Assembly: GCA_018268735.1 (NCBI GenBank)
Contig: JAFDWA010000021.1
Span: 1 to 13,830 of the forward strand
Length of the DNA stretch: 13,830 bases
Reading direction: 5' to 3'
Source: Actinomycetota bacterium
Lineage (GTDB): Bacteria; Actinomycetota; Acidimicrobiia; Acidimicrobiales; Microtrichaceae
The position numbers and the translations under genes were made by a program. The notes beneath the pieces were generated by a model. The model did no database searches, was not told the DNA's origin, and worked only from the letters and a program-made list of their open reading frames with translations. Of this stretch, positions 1 through 6,553 are shown piece after piece. Within the stretch, counting starts at the first letter, position 1; every line of letters begins with the position of its first letter.

Positions 1-491
1 CGCTGCTGGTCGTCGGGGACGGACCGCATCGTGAACGGCTCGAACGCCTAGCGGTCGAGTCGGGCGTGGCCGACGACGTGGTGTTCACCGGCATCGTGGA
101 GGACGCCGAGCTGCCCGCCCACTTCGCTGCGGGGGACGTGTTCGCCATGCCGTGCCGGGAGCGTCGGGGTGGGTTCGAGGTCGAGGCGTTCGGCATCGTG
201 TTCATCCAGGCGCAGGCGGTGGGCGTGCCGGTCGTCGCGGGGAACATCGGCGGCGTGCCCGACGCGGTGGGCGGCGTGGAGCCGGGTGACGATCCGGGCG
301 GCGTGCTCGTCGACGGCACCGACCTCGACGCGGTGACCGACGCCGTGGGCGCCCTCCTCGCGGATCGTGACGAGGCCCGCCGCCTCGGCGAGCGCGGTGC
401 GCAGCGGGTGGCGGAGCACTTCAGCTGGTCGGCGCGAACCGACCAGCTGCGGGAGCTGCTCCGCCGAACCGTCAACCGAAGCGTCGGGTGA
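1..491 (+). CDS. Glycosyltransferase family 4 (GT-B, PimB-like), 3' part only
   Basis: This is the C-terminal nucleotide-sugar-binding half of a GT-B glycosyltransferase, read from base 3; the start lies before the window. About 162 residues are visible. It opens with the strand-turn segment LLVVGDGP followed by a helix (RERLERLA), then VVFTGIV, then PCRERRGG and EAFGIVFIQAQAVGVPVVAG, the usual GT4 core around the sugar-nucleotide site. The order and the CRxRxGG segment resemble actinobacterial phosphatidylinositol mannosyltransferases (PimB type), which act on the cytoplasmic face of the membrane, but donor and acceptor cannot be read from this fragment. The second acidic residue of the GT4 EX7E motif is Gln here (codon 207-209). 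The protein ends with a helix-rich tail (SWSARTDQLRELLRR). Its last 20 bp overlap the convergent hydrolase gene. Family assignment is firm; the substrate is unknown. Confidence 0.9.
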   Translation, partial: LLVVGDGPHRERLERLAVESGVADDVVFTGIVEDAELPAHFAAGDVFAMPCRERRGGFEVEAFGIVFIQAQAVGVPVVAGNIGGVPDAVGGVEPGDDPGGVLVDGTDLDAVTDAVGALLADRDEARRLGERGAQRVAEHFSWSARTDQLRELLRRTVNRSVG

Positions 492-1488
492 GCCAGTCGA
501 CGATCAGGTCGTTGACCGACTCGGGATCCTCCTGCTGGACCCAGTGCCCGGTCTTCGGCACGGTCGCCATCTCCAGGTCCGAGCACAGCTTCGCCATGTT
601 CGCGGCCAGCGCGGGGGGCAGCGCCGGGTCCCACTCCGAGCAGATCATGAGCGTCGGCAGATCGAGCGGCTGCGTGCCGACCTCGGGGTAGGCGGCGCCG
701 TTGGCGTCGATGTTGCGGTACCAGTTGATGCCGCCGCGGAACCCGCTGCGACCGAACGCCTCCGCGTACACGTCGATCTCCTCGGCGGTCGCCACCGGAT
801 CTGCGAGCACCGGGACCGAGTCGAGGTCCTTGAAGGGGTTGAAGCTCATCCCCTCGGCACGGCCCATGCCCCGCTCCAGCATGGATGCGGTGTCGACGCC
901 GCCGACCATCAGCTTGTCGAACACCTTGCGGGGATCTCGGTCGAGGACGGCCTCGGCGACGCCGGGCTCCTGGAACCACAGCATGTACATGTCCTCGTCG
1001 GCGCCGAACATCGACCGGAGGAACGCGGTCCCGGGGAACGGGGTGTAGGGCGTGCAGATGCCGATGACGCCGGCGCAGCGCTCGGGGAACAGGACCGGCA
1101 TCGCCCACGCGACGAAGCCGCCCCAGTCGTGGCCGACGAAGACCGCCTGCTCGACGTCGAGCACGTCGAGCAGGTCGGCGAGGTCGCCGCAGAGCTGACC
1201 GAGCCCGTATGCCTCGATGGCATCGGGGGCGCTGGAGCGGTTGTAGCCGCGCTGGTCGGGAGCGATCGCACGGAAACCGGCGTCCGCGATCGCCGGCAGC
1301 TGGTGCCGCCAGGAGTACGCGAGCTCGGGGAAGCCGTGGCACAGCAGCACCGGGGGACGGTCGCCGCCGTCGCCGAGCTCGTGGACAGCGAGCTGGATCG
1401 GCTCGCCGGCCGGGTCCGCCGACCCGGTCGACCGGCGCACGTTGTCGCCCGAGAGCGTGTGGTGGACCGCGGGTGGGAAGGTGGGCAC
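472..1488 (-). CDS. Alpha/beta hydrolase, epoxide hydrolase (EphA-like)
   Basis: The predicted 338-residue soluble alpha/beta-hydrolase probably opens epoxides with water through an aspartyl-ester intermediate. Visible landmarks are the oxyanion motif HGFPE (51-55) with LAYSWRHQ after it, PDQRGY (77-82), and the nucleophile elbow VGHDWGG with Asp121. The Asp nucleophile in HDWGG separates it from serine esterases and points to epoxide hydrolases or haloalkane dehalogenases. The cap carries NWYRN, the Tyr-containing motif typical of epoxide hydrolases, which favours that reading. The acid and base follow in SEWDPALPP and KTGHWVQQEDP. Overall wording is close to mycobacterial EphA. The GTG start at 1488 was chosen because GAGGAG lies 7 nt upstream and the family's N-terminus begins near here; the frame stays open much further upstream only as antisense to the next gene. 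The natural substrate is unknown; detoxification or lipid-epoxide turnover is inference. Confidence 0.92.
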   Translation of the reverse strand: MPTFPPAVHHTLSGDNVRRSTGSADPAGEPIQLAVHELGDGGDRPPVLLCHGFPELAYSWRHQLPAIADAGFRAIAPDQRGYNRSSAPDAIEAYGLGQLCGDLADLLDVLDVEQAVFVGHDWGGFVAWAMPVLFPERCAGVIGICTPYTPFPGTAFLRSMFGADEDMYMLWFQEPGVAEAVLDRDPRKVFDKLMVGGVDTASMLERGMGRAEGMSFNPFKDLDSVPVLADPVATAEEIDVYAEAFGRSGFRGGINWYRNIDANGAAYPEVGTQPLDLPTLMICSEWDPALPPALAANMAKLCSDLEMATVPKTGHWVQQEDPESVNDLIVDWLTRRFG

Positions 1489-1575
1489 GGTTGCGCTCCT
1501 CGGCGTCGACGGCTGCCTCGGCGGCGCTGGGGACCGTAGCCGTCGTGGCGGTGCGGCGCCTGGCAGTCTGGAGTC
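1489..1575. promoter_or_regulatory. Divergent intergenic region, presumed back-to-back promoters
   Basis: The 87 bp between the divergent hydrolase (- strand) and kinase-fusion (+ strand) genes must hold or overlap both promoters unless transcription starts inside the genes. I see no convincing -35/-10 pair on either strand and no DosR-type palindrome. The + strand gene has only GGAG at 1570-1573, 2 nt from its GTG, which is a poor Shine-Dalgarno spacing. The promoter role is inferred from layout alone. Confidence 0.4.
1496..1501 (-). promoter_or_regulatory. Ribosome binding site of the epoxide hydrolase gene
   Basis: GAGGAG on the minus strand lies 7 nt before the GTG start at 1488. It is a near-ideal Shine-Dalgarno match and decides the start, since the reading frame itself stays open far upstream. 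Confidence 0.75.
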
Positions 1576-3087
1576 GTGGACTTGTCGTCGCGGACCGTCG
1601 ACACGCACATCTCGACCCTCGTCTTCCTCGGCGACGTCGTCGTCAAGCACAAGAAGCCGATCCGCACCGACTTCGTGGACTTCACCACGGTCGGGGCACG
1701 AGGCGCCGCGTGCCGCAACGAGGTGCAGCTCAACCGACGGCTGGCCCCGGAGGTCTACCTGGGCGTCGCGACCGTGACCCTCGACCGCCTCGACGGCAGC
1801 GATCCGCACGTCATCGACCACGCGGTCGTCATGCGCCGACTCCCTGAGGACCGCCGGCTCTCTACGCTGCTCGAGGACCGTGACGTCGGTGACGAAGTTG
1901 ATCGCCTCGCCCAGCTGATCGCGTCGTTCCACGCGTCGGCTCGCCGTGGACCCGACATCGACGACGCGTGCCGCGCTCCGACGGTGGCGGCGCTGTGGGC
2001 CGACTCGGTCGCCGAGGTGGACCGCGTCGGCGTCGGCATCGTCGATCCTGGCGAGAACCGCCTCGTCGGCCGACTCGCCGAGGCCTACGTGGCCGGCCGG
2101 ACGGCCCTGTTCGATGGGCGCGTCGCCGCCGGTCGTGCGGTCGACGGCCACGGCGACCTGCAGGCCGACGACGTGTTCTGCCTGCCCGAGGGGCCGCAGG
2201 TGCTCGACTGCATCGAGTTCGCCGACCGCTTCCGCTTCGGCGACGTCCTCGCGGACGTCGCCTTCCTGTCCATGGACCTGGAGCGGCTCGGTCACCCGGC
2301 GCTGGCCACCTCGTTCCTCGGGCGGTACCGGGAGCTCGCCGGTGACTCGTGGCCGGACTCGCTCGCCCACCTCTGGATCGCGTACCGGGCGCACATCCGC
2401 GCCAAGGTCACCTGCATCAGGTCGTCTCAGCTCGCTGCGTCCGGTGACGCCGTCGGGGCAGCATCCGCGGCGGCCGACGCCCGGTCGCTGCACGCGCTCG
2501 CTGTCGGGCACCTGCTCGACGGACGCGTGCGGCTCGTGGTCGTCGGTGGCGGGCCCGGCACCGGCAAGTCGACGGTCGCCCGGGGCCTCGCCGAACGGCT
2601 CGGGGCGGTGCTCGTGTCCTCCGACGAGATCCGTGACGCGCTCCTGCCACGCTCCGGGGATCGTCGCGGCGACGACCCTGGGCGGGGCCGGTACGCGCCA
2701 CGGCACATCGACGCCGTCTACGACGAGCTGCTGGCACGAGCGGAGGCGTCGGTGCTGTACGGCGAGTCGGTGGTCGCCGACGCGAGCTGGATCGATCCTC
2801 GCCATCGGGACCGCGCTCGGGATCTGGCGCTGCGCACGTCGTCGGACCTGGTGGAGCTGCGCTGCGAGTGTCCGGCGGCGCTCGCCGAGGAGCGGATCGT
2901 GGCGAGGGCCGCGGTCGGGTCGGATCCCTCGGAGGCGACCGTCGACGTCGCCCGCTCGATGGCGGAAGCGGCGCTCCCGTGGCCCGAGGCGACGCCGCTC
3001 GACACCGCCCGGCCCGTGGACGACGTCGTGGCCGCAGCCCTTCGACGCTGCACGACCCTGCCGTCGGGTGCTGCGATGGGGGCATGA
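1576..3087 (+). CDS. APH-like kinase domain fused to P-loop (AAA_33) kinase, Rv2004c type
   Basis: The 503-residue protein joins two phosphotransferase folds. Residues about 1-310 resemble aminoglycoside-phosphotransferase-like proteins (COG2187): a beta-lobe FLGDVVVKHKKPIR with a candidate ATP-binding Lys, a catalytic loop HGDLQADD (His192, Asp194), and LDCIEF as the metal-binding segment. Residues about 318-490 are a P-loop kinase of the COG0645 type: Walker A GGGPGTGKST (324-333, Lys331), SSDEIRDALL, then ADASWIDPRHR. Bacteria carry this fused architecture widely; M. tuberculosis Rv2004c has it and is in the DosR dormancy regulon (established knowledge). The substrate is unknown, and it should not be read as an antibiotic-resistance gene. 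The Brenner-motif Asn is replaced by Asp199, which may be normal for this subfamily. GTG at 1576 fits the family's N-terminus (THIS.LVFLGD). The PEP synthase gene follows after 67 bp in the same direction, so an operon is likely. Confidence 0.9.
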   Translation: MDLSSRTVDTHISTLVFLGDVVVKHKKPIRTDFVDFTTVGARGAACRNEVQLNRRLAPEVYLGVATVTLDRLDGSDPHVIDHAVVMRRLPEDRRLSTLLEDRDVGDEVDRLAQLIASFHASARRGPDIDDACRAPTVAALWADSVAEVDRVGVGIVDPGENRLVGRLAEAYVAGRTALFDGRVAAGRAVDGHGDLQADDVFCLPEGPQVLDCIEFADRFRFGDVLADVAFLSMDLERLGHPALATSFLGRYRELAGDSWPDSLAHLWIAYRAHIRAKVTCIRSSQLAASGDAVGAASAAADARSLHALAVGHLLDGRVRLVVVGGGPGTGKSTVARGLAERLGAVLVSSDEIRDALLPRSGDRRGDDPGRGRYAPRHIDAVYDELLARAEASVLYGESVVADASWIDPRHRDRARDLALRTSSDLVELRCECPAALAEERIVARAAVGSDPSEATVDVARSMAEAALPWPEATPLDTARPVDDVVAAALRRCTTLPSGAAMGA

Positions 3088-3154
3088 AGCTGTGTCGAGC
3101 GATCCTCCCGGGACACGCCGCAGAGCCGCGTCGTCGGGCGATGGTGGCACCGTC

Positions 3155-5419
3155 ATGAGCGGATCGCTGCCCGGCGGACCGCTGCGGGACGTGGTGGCGT
3201 TCGCCGACCTGCGACTCGGCGACGTCGCCGAGGTCGGCGGCAAGGGGGCGAACCTCGGCGAGCTCGCCGCCGCGGGCTTCCCCGTGCCCGACGGGTTCGT
3301 CGTCACCGTCGGCGCCTACCTCGCCGCGCTCGACGCCGCCGGTGTCCGTCGGCGGGTCGCCGACGCGTTCGGTGCGCTGGAAGGCGGAGCCGACGGTCCG
3401 GAGCGCGACGAGCAGATCCGTGCCCTGCGCGCGACGATCCGCGGCGCCAGGATGCCCGCGGTGCTCGACGCGGCGATCCGGGACGCATACCGCTCCCTCG
3501 GCGGCGACGACCCGGCGGTCGCGGTGCGCTCCTCGGCAGCCGACGAGGACACCGCCGGCGCGTCCTTCGCCGGGATGCACGAGAGCTACCCCGACACCGT
3601 CGGCGCCGACGCGGTGATCGAGCGCGTCCTCGACTGCTGGGCGTCGCTCGTGTCGCCCCGGTCGCTCGCCTACCGAACGGAGCGGCGCCCGGGGGTCGAA
3701 CCCGCGATCGCGGTGGTGGTCCAGCGGATGGCGCCGGTCGAGCGGTCGGGGGTCATGTTCAGCGTCGACCCGCGGGGAGCCGACCCGGACCACCTCGTGA
3801 TCGAAGCCGCCCGCGGGATCGGCGAGGTCGTCGTCGGCGGGATCGTGGAACCGGACACCTACGTCGTCGACACCGCCCGCTCCGCGATGGTCTCGGTGCG
3901 TCGGGGCGAGCTCGCCGAACGCGTCCTGACCGATGACGACGCGCTGGCGCTCGCGGAGCTCGGCCACCGCATCCAGGAGCACTACGGCCGGCCCCAGGAC
4001 ATCGAGTGGACGATCGGCGACGACGGTCGCATCTGGATCGTGCAGTCCCGGCCGATCACGGCGTCCGCTGCCACCCGCGTCGCCGTGCTCGTCGGGCTCG
4101 GAGCGTCGGCGGGCGTCGCGGTCGGTCCGGTGCGCGTCCTGCACGACCCCCGGGACGGCATCGCTCTGCTCGACGGCGAGGTGCTCGTGGCGCCGACGAC
4201 CAGTCCCGACTGGGTGCCGGTCATGCAGCGCGCCGCGGCGGTCGTCACCGACTCCGGTGGGATGACGTCGCACGCGGCGATCGTCACCCGCGAGCTGGGC
4301 GTGCCGTGCGTGGTCGGTGTCCGCACGGCGACGACCGATCTCACCGATGGCGAGGTCGTGACGGTGGACGGCGGCGCCGGCACGATCACGAGGGGCGTCG
4401 TCGCCGCCGTCACGACGCACACGACGCACACGACGCACACGACGCACACGGCGCCCGCGGCGATGCCGGCGGCCACGACCGCACCGGGCGGACACGACGC
4501 GGCCGAGCCGGTGACCGGGACGCGGCTGTACGTCAACCTCGCGATCCCCGACGGAGCCGAGGCGGCCGCCGCGCTGCCCGTCGACGGTGTCGGGCTGCTG
4601 CGCGCCGAGATGATGGCGACGCACGCGCTCGGCGGCGTGCACCCGGGGGTGCTGGTCGAACGCGGCGACCGCGAGGCGTTCGTGTCGGCGATGGCGGCGT
4701 CGCTGCTGCGGATCACCACGGCGTTCGCCCCCCGACCGGTCGTCTACCGGAGCCTCGACTTCAGGACCAACGAGTTCCGTGGCCTCGAGGGAGGGGACCG
4801 GTTCGAGCCGACCGAGGCGAACCCGATGATCGGCTGGCGGGGCTGCTACCGCTACGTCACGGACCCGGAGCTGTTCCGCTGGGAGCTCGACGCGCTGGCC
4901 CGGGTGCGCGAGGCGACGCCGAACCTGCACCTGATGATCCCGTTCGTGCGCACCACGTGGGAGCTCGAGGCGTGCCTGGAGCTCGTCGACGCGTCGCCCC
5001 TCGGACACGAGCGCCACCACCGCATGCACCGCTGGGTGATGGCCGAGGTGCCCTCGGTCGTCTTCCGGATCCCCGAGTACGCGGCGCTCGGCATCGACGG
5101 CGTGTCGATCGGCTCCAACGACCTCACGCAGCTGGTCCTCGGGGTCGACCGTGACTCCGAGCTGTGCGCGGACCTGTTCGACCCGGCCGACGCCGCTGTG
5201 CTCGACGCCATCGGTCGGATCGTCGCCACCGCCCACGAGGTCGGCATCACCGCCTCGCTGTGCGGTCAGGCGCCGTCGAACGATCCGTCCTACGCCGAGC
5301 ACCTCGTCCGGTTCGGGATCGACTCGATCTCGGTGACGCCCGACGCCGCTGCGGCGACGCGCCGGTCGATCGCGGCGGCCGAACGGCGGATGCTGCTGGA
5401 GGGTGTGGTGCGGCCCTGA
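3155..5419 (+). CDS. ppsA: Phosphoenolpyruvate synthase (PEP-utilising enzyme family)
   Basis: The predicted 754-residue cytosolic enzyme should convert pyruvate and ATP to PEP, AMP and phosphate. Three domains are in canonical order. The ATP-grasp domain (about 10-302) starts with GGKGANLGELAAAGFPVPDG, contains VRSSAADED and ends IVQSRPIT. The swivelling phosphohistidine domain (about 305-412) carries SGGMTSHAAIVTRELGVP, with catalytic His373. The PEP/pyruvate-binding barrel (about 456-750) has RTNEFRGLEGG, NPMIGWRG, IPFVRT, GSNDLTQL and LCGQAPS with the active-site Cys703. Details match PEP synthase better than pyruvate phosphate dikinase, and the length is slightly below the 792 of E. coli PpsA. 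The linker before the barrel (about 413-455) is unusually long and holds four Thr-Thr-His repeats. ATG 3155 was chosen because the conserved N-terminus begins a few residues later; only a weak ribosome site is visible. It follows the kinase fusion by 67 bp. Confidence 0.93.
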   Translation: MSGSLPGGPLRDVVAFADLRLGDVAEVGGKGANLGELAAAGFPVPDGFVVTVGAYLAALDAAGVRRRVADAFGALEGGADGPERDEQIRALRATIRGARMPAVLDAAIRDAYRSLGGDDPAVAVRSSAADEDTAGASFAGMHESYPDTVGADAVIERVLDCWASLVSPRSLAYRTERRPGVEPAIAVVVQRMAPVERSGVMFSVDPRGADPDHLVIEAARGIGEVVVGGIVEPDTYVVDTARSAMVSVRRGELAERVLTDDDALALAELGHRIQEHYGRPQDIEWTIGDDGRIWIVQSRPITASAATRVAVLVGLGASAGVAVGPVRVLHDPRDGIALLDGEVLVAPTTSPDWVPVMQRAAAVVTDSGGMTSHAAIVTRELGVPCVVGVRTATTDLTDGEVVTVDGGAGTITRGVVAAVTTHTTHTTHTTHTAPAAMPAATTAPGGHDAAEPVTGTRLYVNLAIPDGAEAAAALPVDGVGLLRAEMMATHALGGVHPGVLVERGDREAFVSAMAASLLRITTAFAPRPVVYRSLDFRTNEFRGLEGGDRFEPTEANPMIGWRGCYRYVTDPELFRWELDALARVREATPNLHLMIPFVRTTWELEACLELVDASPLGHERHHRMHRWVMAEVPSVVFRIPEYAALGIDGVSIGSNDLTQLVLGVDRDSELCADLFDPADAAVLDAIGRIVATAHEVGITASLCGQAPSNDPSYAEHLVRFGIDSISVTPDAAAATRRSIAAAERRMLLEGVVRP
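4412..4447 (+). repeat. Four perfect 9-bp tandem repeats inside ppsA
   Basis: The unit ACGACGCAC occurs four times head-to-tail without mismatch, in frame, giving (Thr-Thr-His)4 at residues 420-431; one further ACG follows. It falls in the linker between the phosphohistidine domain and the PEP-binding barrel, in a stretch otherwise rich in Ala, Thr and Pro. The repeat length is a multiple of three, so copy-number change would preserve the frame. Confidence 0.95.
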
Positions 5420-5430
5420 CCGTGCTCGCC

Positions 5431-5475
5431 CGCGTGCACCGCGCCCCGGGCCGTGTCGGCTCGCGTGCACCGCGC
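5431..5475. repeat. Pair of 14-bp direct repeats upstream of the sigma-factor gene
   Basis: CGCGTGCACCGCGC occurs at 5431-5444 and again at 5462-5475, identical, with starts 31 bp apart, close to three helical turns. Each copy contains the palindrome GTGCAC. The pair lies between the PEP synthase stop and the sigma-factor start, about 92-136 bp before the latter. Same-face spacing suggests a dimeric or cooperative protein-binding site; the binding protein is unknown, and a chance duplication in GC-rich DNA is possible. Confidence 0.55.
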
Positions 5476-5541
5476 TGCGGGGGGCCGTTCTCCTGGGAGG
5501 CGACACGATCGCGGGCGACGCGGTCCTTCGGGCATAGAACG

Positions 5542-5556
5542 AACCCCGACGGGGTT
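5542..5556. promoter_or_regulatory. Small perfect inverted repeat just before the sigma-factor start
   Basis: AACCCC-GAC-GGGGTT forms a 6-bp perfect stem with a 3-nt loop, 10 nt before the GTG at 5567. There is no U-tract, so it is unlikely to be an intrinsic terminator. It could be an operator or an mRNA hairpin near the translation start. An AT-richer patch, GCATAGAAC, lies directly upstream at about 5532-5540 and is the only -10-like candidate in the gap, but it lacks a clear -35. Confidence 0.4.
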
Positions 5557-5566
5557 GGTACACCAC

Positions 5567-6538
5567 GTGAGCACAGCCACCGCTCCCAGGACACGCCAGC
5601 GTCGCCGCCCGGGCGTGGACGATCCCGTCGGGCTCTACCTCGACGAGATCGGCCGTCACCCGCTGCTGACACCTGCGGGTGAGCAGGCGCTGGCCCGCAC
5701 GATCGCGGACGGTCGTGCCGCGCAGGAGGAGCTGGACGCACTCGGCACCGGGGCATCCGCGGCGCAACGTCGGCGCCTCCGGGTGCGGATCCGCGCCGGT
5801 CGGGAGGCCTCGGACCTGTTCGTGAGCTCCAACCTGCGGCTCGTGGTGTCGGTCGCGAAGCGCTACCAGTCCTCGGGTGTCCCACTGCTCGACCTGATCC
5901 AGGAGGGCAACCTGGGTCTGATCCGGGCGGTCGAGAAGTTCGACCACGAGAAGGGGTTCCGGTTCTCGACCTACGCGGTGTGGTGGATCCGCCAGTTCAT
6001 CTCACGCGGGATCGCGGCGTCCCGCTCGTCGGTGAAGCTGCCGTCGCGCGCCAACGACGAGCTGCTCCGCCTGCGGGAGATGACGACCATGCTGGAGCAG
6101 GCCAACGGCAGGGCGCCGCGGCCCTCCGAGCTGGCCGAGGCCGCTGGGTTGACCGAGGAGCGGGTGCTCGAGCTGCTGCGGGTCGCCTCCGATCCCGTGT
6201 CGCTGTCGGGTCCGGTGGGCTACGACGGTGCCGAGCTCGGCGACTTCGTCGAGGATCCGACGGCGAGGGCAGCGGTCGAAGGCTTCGCGTCGAACCTGCT
6301 CCCGGAGGAGCTCGATCGGGTCTTCGGTGAGCTCGACCAACGTGAGCGCGAGATCCTCGAGCTGCGCTACGGCTTCCTCGGCAGCTCCGGTGGCGACGGC
6401 GAGCCGCGATCGGTCGCGCAGGTCGCCGAGGTCGTCGGCCTGTCGCGTGAGCGCATCCGCCAACTCGAGCACCGAGCACTCGCCAAGCTGATGCACCCAG
6501 CCTCGCGCGCTCGGAGATCGCTGCTCCTCGACGCCTGA
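5567..6538 (+). CDS. RNA polymerase sigma factor, sigma-70 family (group 2, RpoD-like)
   Basis: The 323-residue sigma factor directs RNA polymerase to promoters. All main regions are present: 1.2 (DPVGLYLDEIG, from about 18), 2 (NLRLVVSVAKRYQ, LLDLIQEGNLGLIRAVEKFD, FSTYAVWWIRQ, about 84-150), 3 (about 160-235) and 4 (about 264-316) ending in the -35 helix LSRERIRQLEHRALAKL (292-308). The long acidic 1.1 region of housekeeping RpoD is absent; a short Arg-rich N-terminus precedes region 1.2. This points to a group-2 alternative factor such as actinobacterial SigB or Hrd types. Trp139, Trp140 and Gln143 match sigma-70 residues 433, 434 and 437, but several neighbouring promoter-contact positions differ. 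GTG 5567 is preferred over GTG 5453 because conserved sequence begins soon after and the upstream part looks non-coding and covers the repeats. It probably heads a five-gene run. Confidence 0.92.
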   Translation: MSTATAPRTRQRRRPGVDDPVGLYLDEIGRHPLLTPAGEQALARTIADGRAAQEELDALGTGASAAQRRRLRVRIRAGREASDLFVSSNLRLVVSVAKRYQSSGVPLLDLIQEGNLGLIRAVEKFDHEKGFRFSTYAVWWIRQFISRGIAASRSSVKLPSRANDELLRLREMTTMLEQANGRAPRPSELAEAAGLTEERVLELLRVASDPVSLSGPVGYDGAELGDFVEDPTARAAVEGFASNLLPEELDRVFGELDQREREILELRYGFLGSSGGDGEPRSVAQVAEVVGLSRERIRQLEHRALAKLMHPASRARRSLLLDA

Positions 6539-6553
6539 GCTAGACACTCGCCC

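Noticed and set aside
1489..1575. DosR-type box upstream of the kinase fusion
   Set aside because: No palindrome resembling the GGGACT-AGTCCC pattern is present in the gap, nor in 3088-3154.
1576..2500. Aminoglycoside-resistance gene
   Set aside because: Only the fold is shared; the fused P-loop kinase and chromosomal context fit the Rv2004c-type family, which is not known for antibiotic modification.
1946..3154. N-terminal extension of ppsA upstream of ATG 3155
   Set aside because: It would overlap the kinase fusion in another frame, and PEP synthases begin only a few residues before the GGKGANL motif.
1489..3306. N-terminal extension of the epoxide hydrolase by several hundred residues
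   Set aside because: The frame stays open, but the extra part is antisense to the kinase fusion and has no domain; a strong ribosome site before GTG 1488 marks the true start.
4412..4447. CRISPR-like repeat array
   Set aside because: The units are 9 bp, directly adjacent without spacers, and in frame within a coding sequence.
5420..5500. Intrinsic terminator after ppsA
   Set aside because: The gap is GC-rich, but I find no long stem followed by a run of T.
5453..5566. GTG at 5453 as the sigma-factor start
   Set aside because: The added 38 residues show no sigma-factor similarity and would run through the direct repeat and hairpin; GTG 5567 sits just before region 1.2.
2417..5947. Very long open frame on the minus strand, antisense to the kinase fusion, ppsA and the start of the sigma gene
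   Set aside because: Its translation is rich in Arg, His, Asp and Gly without any family motif, as expected from the reverse of GC-rich coding DNA; the + strand proteins have clear catalytic motifs throughout.
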